Assembly (NCBI RefSeq): GCF_003387475.1
Contig: NZ_QUNO01000008.1
Coordinates: forward strand, 186,001-250,000
DNA length: 64,000 nt
Source of the DNA: Kutzneria buriramensis
Lineage (GTDB): Bacteria; Actinomycetota; Actinomycetes; Mycobacteriales; Pseudonocardiaceae
Direction of reading: 5' to 3'
Positions 42,872 through 52,891 of this stretch are shown piece after piece (position 1 is the stretch's first letter; each line of letters starts with the position of its first letter). The notes beneath the pieces are model-generated. The model did not search any database. It was not told the origin of the DNA and saw nothing but the letters and a program-made list of their open reading frames with translations. Made by a program: the position numbers and the translations under genes.

Positions 42872-43731
42872 GCGAGCTTTTCGGGGCCCGGCTGGCGGCC
42901 AAGGTGGCCGCCGCCGGGCCGCTGGTGGCCGGCATCGACCCGCACCCGGGCCTGCTGGCCGACTGGGGCCTGCCGGTCGACGTCGACGGCCTGGAGCGGT
43001 TCGCGCTGACCTGCGTGGAGGCCTTCGCCGCCGAGGTGGCCCTGGTCAAGCCGCAGGCCGCCTTCTTCGAGGCCTTCGGCTCGCGAGGTGTGGCGGTGCT
43101 GGAGCGCACGATCGCCGAGGCCCGGGCGGCCGGCGCGCTGGTGATCGTGGACGCCAAGCGGGGCGACATCGGCTCCACCATGGCCGCCTACGCGACGGCG
43201 TTTCTGGCCGACGACTCGCCGCTGGCCGGCGACGCCGTGACCCTCTCGCCGTATCTCGGATTCGGAAGTTTGGACCCGGCTTTGGAGCTGAGTGCCAAAA
43301 CCGGTCGCGGAGTTTTCGTTCTCGCCTTGACATCCAACAAAGAAGGGCCGTCCGTGCAGCGGGCGCGCACTCCGGAGGGTGTTTCCATCGCGCAGTCGAT
43401 GGTGGATTCGGCCGCGGAGCGCAATCGCGGGGCCCTTCCACTGGGCCATGTGGGTGTCGTCATCGGCGCCACCGTCGGCGAGACGGGCCTGGACCTGTCC
43501 CGGCTGAACGGCCCCGTGCTGGCGCCCGGGCTGGGCGCGCAGGGCGGCACCGTCGCCGACCTGCGCCGACTTTTCGGCGGCATTTCCGGCCAGGTGTTGC
43601 CCAGTTCGTCCCGCGACGTGCTGCGGCACGGGCCCGACGTGGCGGCGCTGCGCGCCGCCGCCGTCGCGACCAGGGAATCCGTCCGCGAGCTGGGGGAATC
43701 CGCTGACACGGCAGGCGATTCCGTGAGTTGA
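42868..43731 (+). CDS. pyrF: Orotidine 5'-phosphate decarboxylase (long, actinobacterial type)
   Basis: 287-aa decarboxylase forming UMP, of the longer OMPDC group found in actinobacteria and myxobacteria. The catalytic DxKxxD array is at [10 protein letters not shown] (Lys98), [12 protein letters not shown] (near 19-30) is the first strand, and [15 protein letters not shown] near residue 215 is the phosphate-binding end. ATG 42868 overlaps the carB stop. It is the last gene of the pyr operon; pyrD is not in the window. Confidence 0.95.
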
Positions 43732-43757
43732 TCTTGGAACCCCGCTGGTCGTGCATA

Positions 43758-43797
43758 GCACACGGGGCCCCGCGTGCACATCACCGGTGGCGGTGAT
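43758..43797 (+). terminator. Two hairpins after the pyr operon
   Basis: GCAC-ACGGGGCCCCGC-GTGC (43758-43777) and the perfect ATCACCG-GTGG-CGGTGAT (43780-43797) follow pyrF by 26 and 48 nt. They probably end the pyr transcript. The rest of the 265-nt gap up to mihF holds its promoter, which I could not place. Confidence 0.6.
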
Positions 43798-43996
43798 CAG
43801 GCTGTCGGGGCCCCTTGGTACTACTTCCTTCACGTCGTGACGGCCGCTTAGGTCGAGATGCACCCGACCGGGTGGGGGAGTGTCACCGCATTGGTTGCGT
43901 TGTCACCACGGGGACCCACGTTGTACCGGGCGATGCTCGATCGGTACGGTCGCGACACCGATCCCACTGAAGAACACCCACACCACGGAGGAGATC

Positions 43997-44314
43997 GTGG
44001 CCCTTCCCCAGCTGACCGAGGAGCAGCGGGCCGCAGCGCTGGAGAAGGCGGCTGCCGCTCGTCGCGCCCGGGCCGAGCTCAAGGAGCGCCTCAAGCGTGG
44101 CGGCACGAACCTGAAGGACGTGCTGACCGCCGCCGACACCGACGAGGTCCTCGGCAAGATGAAGGTCTCCGCGCTCCTGGAGTCCCTGCCCGGCGTCGGC
44201 AAGGTCCGGGCGGCGCAGATCATGGAGCGGCTGGAGATCGCGACCAGCCGCCGTCTGCGTGGTCTCGGCGACCGCCAGCGCAAGGCCCTGCTGACCGAGT
44301 TCGGCGGCGAGTGA
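43997..44314 (+). CDS. mihF: Integration host factor, actinobacterial type (MihF/sIHF)
   Basis: 105-aa nucleoid protein of the mIHF/sIHF family. Basic N-terminus ([20 protein letters not shown], about 13-32) and an H2TH-like DNA-binding part with [20 protein letters not shown] (near 61-80), matching the LPGVGKVRA motif of mycobacterial mIHF. GTG 43997 has GGAGG five bases upstream. It stands before gmk-rpoZ-coaBC-metK as in most actinobacteria. The stop overlaps gmk (GTGA). Confidence 0.95.
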   Translation: MALPQLTEEQRAAALEKAAAARRARAELKERLKRGGTNLKDVLTAADTDEVLGKMKVSALLESLPGVGKVRAAQIMERLEIATSRRLRGLGDRQRKALLTEFGGE

Positions 44315-44925
44315 CCAAGACGGCCGAGAAGGGGTCGGGCACGCGTGCCCGACCCCGCCTCACCGTGCTCGCCGGCCCCTCCGGGGTGGGCAAGTCCAGC
44401 GTGCTCGAGGAGCTGCGCGGACTGGGCACGGAGGTGTACTACAGCGTTTCCGTCACCACCCGGAAGCCTCGCCCCGGCGAGGTGGACGGCGAGCACTACC
44501 ACTTCGTGGACCGGGCCGAGTACGACCGCATGGTCGACGCCGGCGAGCTGCTGGAGCACGCCGAGTACGCCGGCAACTGCTACGGCACGCCGCGCCGGCC
44601 CGTCGAGGCCGCGCTGGAGCGGGGAACTCCAGCGATCCTCGAGATCGAGGTGCAGGGCGCCCGCCAGGTGCGGCGGGCCATGCCCGAGGCGCTGCTGGTG
44701 CTGCTGAAACCGCCGACGTGGGAGGTCCTGGTGGCCCGGCTGACCGGCCGGGGCACCGAGGATCCGGCGGTCGTGGCGCACCGGCTCAAGGTGGCCGAGG
44801 AGGAGCTGGCCGCCGCCGACGAGTTCGACGTGGTGCTGGTGAACACCGACGTGCGCGCCGTCGCCCGTGAGTTGCTAACCTTGGTGGTCGGCTCGCCCAC
44901 CGAGCGTGTGTCCAGCGAGCCGTGA
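44311..44925 (+). CDS. gmk: Guanylate kinase
   Basis: 204-aa kinase converting GMP to GDP. Walker A GPSGVGKS lies near residues 22-29, the GMP-binding [18 protein letters not shown] near 49-66, and [12 protein letters not shown] and [14 protein letters not shown] follow in normal order. GTG 44311 overlaps the mihF stop; its stop overlaps the rpoZ GTG (44922). Confidence 0.97.
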   Translation: MTKTAEKGSGTRARPRLTVLAGPSGVGKSSVLEELRGLGTEVYYSVSVTTRKPRPGEVDGEHYHFVDRAEYDRMVDAGELLEHAEYAGNCYGTPRRPVEAALERGTPAILEIEVQGARQVRRAMPEALLVLLKPPTWEVLVARLTGRGTEDPAVVAHRLKVAEEELAAADEFDVVLVNTDVRAVARELLTLVVGSPTERVSSEP

Positions 44926-45233
44926 CTACCTCCAGGAGCGTTGTCTTGACCATCCCGAGCCACCTGTCCGCCGTCGGCGAGCCCGCCTCCGTGCCGGAGG
45001 GCATCACCAACCCGCCGATCGACGACCTGCTGGAGCAGGTCAGCTCGAAGTACGCGCTGGTGATCTACTCGGCCAAGCGGGCGCGGCAGATCAACGACTA
45101 CTACGCCCAGCTGGGCGAGGGCCTGCTCGAGTACGTCGGCCCGCTGGTCGAGCCCGGCCCGCGCGAGAAGCCGCTGTCGATCGCGCTGCGCGAGATCCAC
45201 TCCGGCATGCTCGAGCACACCGAGGGCGAGTGA
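44922..45233 (+). CDS. rpoZ: RNA polymerase omega subunit
   Basis: 103-aa omega subunit that helps fold beta'. [20 protein letters not shown] and [20 protein letters not shown] are nearly identical to the mycobacterial protein, and the C-terminus ends [15 protein letters not shown]. The start is uncertain: GTG 44922 overlaps gmk, while AGGAG (44932-44936) would suit TTG 44940 or 44946. The stop overlaps coaBC. Confidence 0.96.
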   Translation: MTTSRSVVLTIPSHLSAVGEPASVPEGITNPPIDDLLEQVSSKYALVIYSAKRARQINDYYAQLGEGLLEYVGPLVEPGPREKPLSIALREIHSGMLEHTEGE

Positions 45234-46450
45234 ACGACGTTCCCAACGTCGTTCTGGGAGTAGGCGGCGGCATCGCCGCCTACAAGGCCTGTGAGGTGCT
45301 GCGCCGCCTGACCGAGTCCGGTCACAAGGTGCGCGTGGTGCCGACCGAGGCCGCGCTGAACTTCGTCGGCGCGGCCACCTTCGAGGCGCTGTCCGGCCAG
45401 CCGGTCGCCACCGGGGTGTTCACCGACGTCCCGGCGGTGCCGCACGTCAAGATCGGGCAGACCGCCGACCTGGTCGTCGTCGCCCCCGCCACCGCGGACC
45501 TGCTGGCCCGGGCCGCCCACGGGATGGCCGACGACCTGCTCACCGGCACGCTGCTGACCGCGCGCTGCCCGGTCCTGATGGTGCCGGCGATGCACACCGA
45601 GATGTGGGAGCACCCGGCCACCCAGGCCAACGTCGCCACGCTGCGGTCCCGCGGCGTGGTCGTGGCCGAGCCCGCCAGCGGGAGGCTGACCGGCAAGGAC
45701 ACCGGCAAGGGCCGGCTGCCCGAGCCGGCCGAGATCGTCGAGCTGGCCCGCCTCCTGCTGGCCGCGCCGTCGGCGCTGCCCCGCGACCTGGAAGGCCGGC
45801 GGGTGGTCATCTCCGCCGGCGGCACTCGCGAGGCGCTCGACCCCGTGCGCTACCTGGGCAACCGCTCGTCCGGCAAGCAGGGCTACGCGCTGGCCCGGGT
45901 CGCCGCCCAGCGCGGCGCCGACGTCACCCTGGTCGCCGGGCACACGGCCGACCTGGCCGATCCCGCCGGCGCAAGGGTGGTGCGGGTGGGGTCCGCGCTC
46001 GAGCTGCGGGACGCCATGCACACGGAGAGTCGCGACGCCGACGTGGTGGTGATGGCCGCCGCCGTGGCCGACTTCCGGCCCGTCGAGCTGGCCGCGTCCA
46101 AGATCAAGAAGGGCGACCGGGACCCCGAGGCGATCCGGCTGGCGGTCAACCCGGACATCCTCGTCGAGCTCGTCAAGGCGCGTTCCGCAGGTCAGGTGGT
46201 GGTCGGCTTCGCCGCGGAGACCGGCGACGAGGCCGGCGACGTGCTGCACCACGGCCGGGCCAAGCTCGCCCGCAAGGGCGTCGACCTGCTGGTCGTCAAC
46301 GCCGTCGGCGACGGCCTGGCGTTCGAGCAGGAGGACAACGCCGGCTGGCTGCTGACCGCGGAGGGTGACGAACATCCCATCCCGCACGGGTCGAAGTCCC
46401 AGCTGGCGGCCACTGTGTGGGATGCCGTCGTGCCCTTGCTCGGGACTTGA
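45230..46450 (+). CDS. coaBC: Bifunctional phosphopantothenoylcysteine decarboxylase/synthase
   Basis: 406-aa fusion making 4'-phosphopantetheine from phosphopantothenate and cysteine for CoA. The N-terminal CoaC flavoprotein domain (about 1-185) has [19 protein letters not shown], the VPHVKIGQ active-site His region and PAMHTEMW. The C-terminal CoaB domain (about 190-406) has [20 protein letters not shown] and [13 protein letters not shown] 45230 overlaps the rpoZ stop. Confidence 0.97.
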   Translation: MNDVPNVVLGVGGGIAAYKACEVLRRLTESGHKVRVVPTEAALNFVGAATFEALSGQPVATGVFTDVPAVPHVKIGQTADLVVVAPATADLLARAAHGMADDLLTGTLLTARCPVLMVPAMHTEMWEHPATQANVATLRSRGVVVAEPASGRLTGKDTGKGRLPEPAEIVELARLLLAAPSALPRDLEGRRVVISAGGTREALDPVRYLGNRSSGKQGYALARVAAQRGADVTLVAGHTADLADPAGARVVRVGSALELRDAMHTESRDADVVVMAAAVADFRPVELAASKIKKGDRDPEAIRLAVNPDILVELVKARSAGQVVVGFAAETGDEAGDVLHHGRAKLARKGVDLLVVNAVGDGLAFEQEDNAGWLLTAEGDEHPIPHGSKSQLAATVWDAVVPLLGT

Positions 46451-46487
46451 AACGGATCCGAGGTAGCGGCCGGTACGGTGGGAGCGA

Positions 46488-46509
46488 TAGACGCCTGCGC
46501 GAGCGTCTA
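46488..46509 (+). other. Hairpin in the metK leader
   Basis: TAGACGC (46488-46494) pairs exactly with GCGTCTA (46503-46509) over an 8-nt loop, 33 nt before the metK start. It has no kink-turn or other SAM-riboswitch features; it may be a terminator or attenuator remnant. Confidence 0.4.
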
Positions 46510-46541
46510 GTAGTCCGCCAGGAACATCTGTGAGGAGTGCC

Positions 46542-47735
<1,194 letters not shown>

Positions 47736-47744
<9 letters not shown>

Positions 47745-47764
47745 GTCTGCTGCGTTCACGCGCC
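47736..47764 (+). terminator. Hairpin containing the metK stop codon
   Basis: GGCGCGTGA (47736-47744) pairs exactly with TCACGCGCC (47756-47764). It includes the metK TGA and touches the GC hairpin of repeat copy 4. Possible terminator. Confidence 0.5.
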
Positions 47765-47879
47765 GAGTGCCTCGGCGGGCGAGGTCGCTCGTGAGCCGGT
47801 GCCTTCCCTTGGCACTTGTCGATCGATGGACTGACTCGATCGACAAGTGCCCGCGGTCCAGGCACCGGCGCGACCTCGC
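47761..47879 (-). repeat. Structured intergenic element, copy 4
   Basis: On the minus strand: outer GCGAGGTCGC (47879-47870) with GCGACCTCGC (47788-47779); middle GCCGGTGCCT (47869-47860) with AGGCACCGGC (47804-47795); inner CACTTGTCGATCGA (47849-47836) with TCGATCGACAAGTG (47826-47813); terminal hairpin CGCCGAG-GCA-CTCGGCG (47777-47761). It begins 16 nt after the metK stop. Confidence 0.8.
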
Positions 47880-47894
47880 GGTGTCGCCGACGTG

Positions 47895-48581
47895 ATGCCG
47901 ATGCCTGGCGAAGCCGCCCGTGATCTCTACGGGCGGCTTCGCTCGTTCCTGCCCGGGGTGGCGCTGGACGTCGGCTGCGGCGTCGGCTCGGTGGCTGCTG
48001 GGTTGGGCGGTCCCCTGGTCCTGCTCGACGCCGTCGATCTCCGCGGGCCGCTGGCATCCGATTTCCCGTTCGTGCTCGGCGACGCCTGCGCCCTGCCGTT
48101 CGCCTCGGCGTCGGTCGGCGGCGTGCACCTGGCTCGGGTCCTGCACCACGTCTCCGACTGGCGGTTGGCGTTGTCGGAGGCCCGGCGGGTCGTTCGTCCC
48201 GGCGGGGCCGTCGCGGTCACCCTCGGCGGCCGGATGTTCGCCTCGGCGTTGGCACCGCTGCGTGACGCCGTCTTCGAGGAGGGCCAGCGCCTGGGCATTG
48301 CCGGTGCCCACCACGTCCACGGGCCGACGGGGTACGAGGACGTGGATTCGGTGTTGGGGGCGGGCGAAGTCGTCGAGGTCGCCTTCCCCCAGTTCGACAC
48401 CCCGCGCCAGGTCGCCGTCGACGCCGCCGGCCATCCGTACGCCTGGCTGCCGGGTCAGGATCTTTCCCCGTTGCAGGCCGTGGCCGAGCGGTTGCTGGCA
48501 GAGTGGGAGGCCGATCCCGACGAGCCGGTCGAGCACGAGCGGGTCATCTCGTATCGGGTGTACGCGAGGGGGAACGACTGA
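47895..48581 (+). CDS. Class I SAM-dependent methyltransferase
   Basis: 228-aa methyltransferase with the Rossmann motif I LDVGCGVGSV (near 24-33), motif II-like LLDAVDLRG, DACALPFASASVGGVHL (motif III region, near 62-78) and [17 protein letters not shown]. It resembles the UbiE/Methyltransf_11 type; the substrate cannot be told. Start ATG 47895 is chosen by family length; GTG 47892 and ATG 47901 are alternatives and no clear ribosome site is seen. The stop overlaps the next small gene (TGATG), so it may belong with the DUF6338 module. Confidence 0.75.
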   Translation: MPMPGEAARDLYGRLRSFLPGVALDVGCGVGSVAAGLGGPLVLLDAVDLRGPLASDFPFVLGDACALPFASASVGGVHLARVLHHVSDWRLALSEARRVVRPGGAVAVTLGGRMFASALAPLRDAVFEEGQRLGIAGAHHVHGPTGYEDVDSVLGAGEVVEVAFPQFDTPRQVAVDAAGHPYAWLPGQDLSPLQAVAERLLAEWEADPDEPVEHERVISYRVYARGND

Positions 48582-48862
48582 TGCCCGACGATTCGGAGCT
48601 GCCGACGCCGCCGGAGGGCTTCCCGGTGCCTCCGCTGGACGATCGCGGCCCGTTCGCACGTGAGGGCTGGCCGAGCTGGCTCGTCGTGCCGGGCGAACAA
48701 GACGAGCCGCGCAGGGCGTCGGACCCCTGCATTCCCCTGGGCGAACCGGTATCCCTGCCCGATACCGAAACCGGCCCGCCGCCGAAGTACCTGGACACCA
48801 TCTCCGGCGCCGTGACCACGGCCGACCCGGACCAGCCCCCGCCCACCGACTTCGAGGGCTGA
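48581..48862 (+). CDS. 93-aa Pro-rich acidic protein sharing termini with its neighbour
   Basis: Unrecognised 93-aa protein, acidic, Pro-rich and probably disordered. It begins MPDDSELPTPPEG and ends PPPKYLDTISGAV...PPPTDFEG. The next gene's product also begins MPDD and ends with QYLD...PPGDFEG, so the two share N- and C-terminal tags though the middles differ. ATG 48581 overlaps the methyltransferase stop. The shared end tags suggest that both are handled by one partner, perhaps the DUF6338 membrane protein two genes on (inference). Confidence 0.65.
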   Translation: MPDDSELPTPPEGFPVPPLDDRGPFAREGWPSWLVVPGEQDEPRRASDPCIPLGEPVSLPDTETGPPPKYLDTISGAVTTADPDQPPPTDFEG

Positions 48863-48930
48863 CCGTCACCGTTCGGCTGCGGACGGTCCCGGCGGTGCGG
48901 GAGAATGCGCGCTGATCGGAGGGAGACGCT

Positions 48931-49350
48931 GTGCCGGACGATGACCGGGTCGAGCCGCCGGACGAGCCCGAGGCGACGACCGCGCCACCTCTTCCCGCCC
49001 CTGTCACTCCTGCGCCGGGCACGCTGGGCGGCGCGGCACTTCCCAGTTCCCTGAGCATCGGGTTCGGCGGTGGTGCGGGTGTTGGTGCGCACCCGCCATT
49101 CGCCGAGCTGGGCGGTTCGGCTCGCGCCGCCGACCAGGCGTCTGGAACGAGCGGCGCCCGGCGACCGGACGGCATGGGCGGTCTCGGGCCTGGCGGCAGC
49201 GGTGTCCTGCCGCCCGGACCGAAGTACGGCGGCGGCCGGACATCCGACCAGGGACAGCCCCAGTACCTCGATTCACTGGACAGCGCGGACATTGTCGACC
49301 GCATCTCGGCCGACGGAGTGTTCGAACCACCGGGGGACTTCGAAGGCTGA
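48931..49350 (+). CDS. 139-aa Pro/Gly-rich protein sharing termini with its neighbour
   Basis: Unrecognised 139-aa low-complexity protein: MPDDDRVEPPDEPEATTAPP at the start, a Gly/Ala-rich middle (SIGFGGGAGVGAH, GGLGPGGSG), then PGPKYGGGR, QPQYLDSLDSADIV and the end FEPPGDFEG. GGAGGGAG precedes GTG 48931. The stop overlaps the ATG of the DUF6338 gene (TGATG), so the two are translationally coupled. The end resembles that of the upstream 93-aa protein. No signal peptide or membrane segment. Confidence 0.65.
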   Translation: MPDDDRVEPPDEPEATTAPPLPAPVTPAPGTLGGAALPSSLSIGFGGGAGVGAHPPFAELGGSARAADQASGTSGARRPDGMGGLGPGGSGVLPPGPKYGGGRTSDQGQPQYLDSLDSADIVDRISADGVFEPPGDFEG

Positions 49351-50051
49351 TGGTTCCCAGCACCTGGCTCACGGTCGTCCTGTTCCTGCTGCTCGTCTCC
49401 CCGGGCCTGCTGTTCGACCTGCTGGCGCTGCGCCGCCGCACCGGCGCGCCGGAGTCGGCGTTCCACGAGACGAGCCGAATCGTGCTGGCCAGCCTCGGAT
49501 TCACGGTCGCGGCGCTGGCCGTGCTGACGGCGGTGGGCGCGGTGTTCCCGGGCCTGCTGCCGGATCCGAAGGGGCTGCTCGACCCGAACGGGACCTACGC
49601 CGCCGAGCACTGGCCGTCGGTGGTCGGCGCGCTGGCCGCGGAATCGGTGCTGGCGCACGGTGCGGCGGTGCTGGTGCACTGGCGGCTCACCAGCCGCGGC
49701 GGCGCGGCGATCCGGCCGGTCAGCGCGTGGACGGCGTTGTTCCGCCGGGACATCCCGGCCGGCCACCACGCGTACGTGCGGCTCCGGCTGTCCGGCGGCA
49801 TCGTCTACGCCGGCACCGTCCTGAACTTCACCACCGACCTGCCGCTGGCCGACCGCGAACTGGTGCTGGGGCCGCCGCTGTTCAGCAAGACCGGCGGGGG
49901 CGGCCTCACGGCCGTGCCGGCGGAGTACAGCCGGGTCCTCATCCGCGGCGCGATGATCGAGACGATGGCGGTGAAGTACGTCCGGCTCGCGGAGGCCAAG
50001 CCGGCGGACCTGGTCGAGTCCGAACCGGATCCGGCCACGGACATCGTCTAG
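49350..50051 (+). CDS. DUF6338-like membrane protein
   Basis: 233-aa protein with three N-terminal membrane segments (about 5-26 WLTVVLFLLLVSPGLLFDLL, 46-68 and 92-110) and a cytoplasmic C-terminal domain (about 125-233) of mixed strands, with VRLRLSGGIVYAGTVLNFTT and LVLGPPLFSKTGGG. The start LLLVSPGLLFDLLALRRR and FHETSRIVLASLGF match the pattern of the actinobacterial DUF6338 family, function unknown. It is coupled to the 139-aa protein upstream. The module lies between metK and priA, where core synteny is broken. Confidence 0.65.
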   Translation: MVPSTWLTVVLFLLLVSPGLLFDLLALRRRTGAPESAFHETSRIVLASLGFTVAALAVLTAVGAVFPGLLPDPKGLLDPNGTYAAEHWPSVVGALAAESVLAHGAAVLVHWRLTSRGGAAIRPVSAWTALFRRDIPAGHHAYVRLRLSGGIVYAGTVLNFTTDLPLADRELVLGPPLFSKTGGGGLTAVPAEYSRVLIRGAMIETMAVKYVRLAEAKPADLVESEPDPATDIV

Positions 50052-50057
50052 CCCGGC

Positions 50058-50813
50058 TCACACGACGGCGAGCCGCACCCGGTACGTCCACCACCACGTT
50101 CGCGGCTCGGGGATCCGGCGGAGCGCGACCTCGCGCAGGCGGGTGAGGCCGATCTCCTCCTCGGAGACGCCGCGTTCGAGCAGCGCGACGATGCCGCCCT
50201 GGCTGCGGAGGATGTCGACGAAGCGGTGGCCGTCGCCGGAATCCTTGGCGTGCACGGCAAGCTCGGTGACGTGCCGGAAGAGGCCGGAGTCGCGGAGCCG
50301 GGCGACGTGGTCGGTCTTGGCGGCGTAGGCGGGGCGGACCCCGTGCCGCACCTCGAGATCCCGGTAGTGGCCCTCGACCTCCAGGTAGGTGGAGTGTGTC
50401 TCGGCGTCTACCGCCGGCGGCCAGTCGCAGTCGTACGCGGCGAAAACCCCGCCGGGGCGCAGGATGCGGGCAATCTCGGGGAAGGTGCGATCCGGGTCGA
50501 ACCAGTGCAGGGCCTGGCTGGCGGTGACGACATCGGCGCACCGGTCGGGCAGGCCGGTGGCCTCGGCGGTGCCCTCGGCGACGCGAAGCCCCCGCGCGGC
50601 GGCGACGGCGCGCATGCCGGGGTCGGGCTCGACACCGAGCGCGTCCGGCCAGAGCGCGGTGGACAGCCCGGTGCCGGCGCCGATGTCGACCACATCCGGT
50701 CGGTCGGCGCCGGCCCACTGCCGGATCAGGTCGGCCAGGTCGGCCGGTGGGCGGGGGCGAACCCGGTCGTACTCGTCGGCGTAGCCGCCGAAGCGCGTGG
50801 TGGCGTCGGTCAT
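50058..50813 (-). CDS. Class I SAM-dependent methyltransferase
   Basis: 251-aa methyltransferase of the Methyltransf_11/25 type. GGYADEYDRVRPRPP (near 9-23) is the usual lead-in, VVDIGAGTGLSTAL (41-54) is motif I, LGVEPDPGMRAVAAARG follows, QALHWFDPDRTFPEIARIL (near 102-120) is typical of this group, and RPGGVFAAYDCDWPP ends the core. Substrate unknown. ATG 50813; convergent with the DUF6338 gene, six nt between stops. Confidence 0.85.
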   Translation of the reverse strand: MTDATTRFGGYADEYDRVRPRPPADLADLIRQWAGADRPDVVDIGAGTGLSTALWPDALGVEPDPGMRAVAAARGLRVAEGTAEATGLPDRCADVVTASQALHWFDPDRTFPEIARILRPGGVFAAYDCDWPPAVDAETHSTYLEVEGHYRDLEVRHGVRPAYAAKTDHVARLRDSGLFRHVTELAVHAKDSGDGHRFVDILRSQGGIVALLERGVSEEEIGLTRLREVALRRIPEPRTWWWTYRVRLAVV

Positions 50814-50854
50814 GCCGGCAAGGTAGCAGTACGAACGTACGGTTTGCTAGAGGT

Positions 50855-52270
50855 CTAGTGGGCGCTCATCACGTGCTTCACCCGGGTGTAGTCGTCGAAC
50901 CCGTATCCGGACAGGTCCTTCCCGTAGCCGGACATCTTGAACCCGCCGTGCGGCATCTCGGACACCAGCGGCCCGTGCGTGTTCACCCACACGCACCCGA
51001 AGTCCAGCTCGCCGCTGACCCGCAGCACGCGCCGGTGGCTCTCGCTCCACACCGACGACGCCAGGCCGTAGGGCACGCCGTTGGCCAGCTCGACGGCCTC
51101 CTGCTCGGACGAGAACGACTGCACGGTGATCACCGGGGCGAAGATCTCCTCCTGCACGATCTCGTCGTCCTGGCGCAGGTGGGAGATGACGGTCGGCGCG
51201 AAGAAGAAGCCCTGGTCGCCGACGCGGTGCCCGCCGCAGTGCACGACGGCGTGGGCGGGCAGCCGCGAGATCAGGCCGGTGACCCGGTCGAGCTGGGCCT
51301 GGCTGTTGAGCGGCCCGAAGTCGGCCGCCTCGCGCGGCCCGAACCCGGTGCGCCGGGCGGAGGCGATCTTGGTCAGCGCGGTGACCAGCTCGTCGTGCAC
51401 GTCGGCGTGCACCAGCACGCGGCTGGCGGCCGTGCAGTCCTGGCCGGCGTTGTAGAACGCGGCGGCCACGATCTTCTCGGCGACGTCGTCGACGTCGACG
51501 TCGTCGAACACGATGACGGGAGCGTTCCCGCCCAGTTCGAGGTGGGTCCGCTTCAAGGTCGCCGCGGCGCCGGCCGCCACCTGCATGCCCGCCCGGGTCG
51601 ACCCGGTGATCGACACCAGCGCCGGCACGGGATGCTCGACCAGTAGCCGCCCGGTCTCGCGGTCGCCGCAGATCACGTTGACCACGCCGGCCGGCAGGTA
51701 CTCGCCGGCCAGCTCCGCTAGCAGCACCGTGCTGGTCGGGGTCGTCTCCGCCGGCTTCACGACGGTCGTGTTCCCGGCGGCCACCGCGGGCGCGATCTTC
51801 CAGACGGCCATCATCAGCGGGTAGTTCCACGGCGTGATCTGCGCGCACACGCCGACCGGCTCGCGGCGGATCGTCGAGGTCAGGCCGGCCGCGTACTCGC
51901 CGGCGGCCCGACCCTCCAGATTGCGCGCGGCGCCGGCGAAGAACCGCAGGGCGTCCACACTGGCCGGGATCTCCTCGTCCAGCACCACGTGCCACTGCTT
52001 GCCGGTCTCGGCGCACTCGGCGTCGGCCAGCCGCTTGGCGTTGTCCTCGACGGCCGCGGCCAGTCCCAGCAGCGCGTGCGACCGGTCGCCGGGCGTGCTG
52101 CGCCGCCAGCTCCGGAACGCCGCCGCGGCGGCGCGCACCGCGTTGTCCACATCGGACGGTCCGGAGATCGGCGCGCTGTCGCTGACCTCGCCGGTCGACG
52201 GGTCGACCACGCCGGCCCGCAGACCGTCCACTCCGGACAGCCGCTCGCCGTTGATCACGTTGTGCGCCAT
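50855..52270 (-). CDS. Aldehyde dehydrogenase, gamma-aminobutyraldehyde type
   Basis: 471-aa NAD(P)-dependent aldehyde dehydrogenase. ITPWNYPLMMAVWKIAPAVA (145-165), VVKPAETTP, ITGSTRAGMQVAAG (NAD-binding glycine loop, near 230), the general base Glu in LELGGNAPVIV (near 254) and nucleophile Cys in NAGQDCTAASR (near 288) are intact. AGGAGG precedes ATG 52270. Position downstream of a ureohydrolase and near a PucR regulator suggests that it oxidises 4-aminobutyraldehyde or 4-guanidinobutyraldehyde in polyamine/agmatine breakdown (inference). The start overlaps the end of the upstream small frame by 16 nt. Confidence 0.9.
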   Translation of the reverse strand: MAHNVINGERLSGVDGLRAGVVDPSTGEVSDSAPISGPSDVDNAVRAAAAAFRSWRRSTPGDRSHALLGLAAAVEDNAKRLADAECAETGKQWHVVLDEEIPASVDALRFFAGAARNLEGRAAGEYAAGLTSTIRREPVGVCAQITPWNYPLMMAVWKIAPAVAAGNTTVVKPAETTPTSTVLLAELAGEYLPAGVVNVICGDRETGRLLVEHPVPALVSITGSTRAGMQVAAGAAATLKRTHLELGGNAPVIVFDDVDVDDVAEKIVAAAFYNAGQDCTAASRVLVHADVHDELVTALTKIASARRTGFGPREAADFGPLNSQAQLDRVTGLISRLPAHAVVHCGGHRVGDQGFFFAPTVISHLRQDDEIVQEEIFAPVITVQSFSSEQEAVELANGVPYGLASSVWSESHRRVLRVSGELDFGCVWVNTHGPLVSEMPHGGFKMSGYGKDLSGYGFDDYTRVKHVMSAH

Positions 52271-52872
52271 TGCACCTCCTGGTGGGTCGGCGCGAACATC
52301 CTGAACACCGCCGGCGGGGCGACGACCACGGGGCCGTCCACCGCCAACGAGTTGATCATGTCGGACGCCGGCCCGGCCGGGCTGCCCAGGGTCGCCGACA
52401 CGCCGAACTCGCGGTGAATCCCATACGCTCCATCATCCACGATCGGCCCGGTGACGCGCAGCGCGAGCCGAGCCGCGGTGGCCGGTTCGGAGTGCCCGGA
52501 CACGGCCAGGGCCGGCCGATTTCGCGCGATGCCGGTGTCCGCCGGGAATGTCCGGTCGAGGCCGCTCGAACCCCGTGTCGTGCGCACGTCGCCTGTTCGT
52601 GGCTCACGGGCTGACCAGGACCGATGGTCGAGAATTCTCATGCGCCGGTGACTCGGCGCGTCGTCGGACGGCGCTTCCCTTGTGGTGGCCGGAGTGGAGC
52701 GCTCCAACACCAGAATCTGCCCGTTCGACCGCGCCGGCCGGCCGGCGGTGTCCGGTGCGACTCGCTCCCGCGCGGCAGTGTGTTTGACAACTTCGGACAG
52801 AAAGTCCCCGATGTCGGTCTCGATCCCCAATGCTGGGTGGTTCGCGCCGGGACGAAGACGAGACGCGCTCAT
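52255..52872 (-). pseudogene. Probable remnant of a TPP-dependent (acetolactate synthase-like) enzyme
   Basis: A 205-codon open frame with a good ribosome site (AAGGAG eight bases before ATG 52872), between the ureohydrolase and aldehyde dehydrogenase genes. Its C-terminal half contains PIVDDGAYGIHREFG, close to the VVDDGGYGILREY motif of TPP enzymes, and ends with DGPVVVAPPAVFRMFAPTH, like the C-terminus of such proteins next to ureohydrolase genes. But these enzymes have about 530-560 residues, and the parts between are missing or unrecognisable; the N-terminal half has weak codon bias. I read it as a gene decayed by deletions that stayed in frame. An unknown intact protein is the alternative. 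Confidence 0.5.
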
Positions 52873-52891
52873 GGCAGGACTCCTTGACACG

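Noticed and set aside
46451-46541. Possible SAM riboswitch upstream of metK
   Set aside because: Only a simple 7-bp hairpin is present; no multi-helix junction or known SAM-riboswitch motif could be found in the 91-nt leader.
50829-50841. GTACGAACGTAC near-palindrome between methyltransferase and aldehyde dehydrogenase genes
   Set aside because: Short, with an asymmetric centre and a single occurrence; it could equally be part of the methyltransferase promoter.
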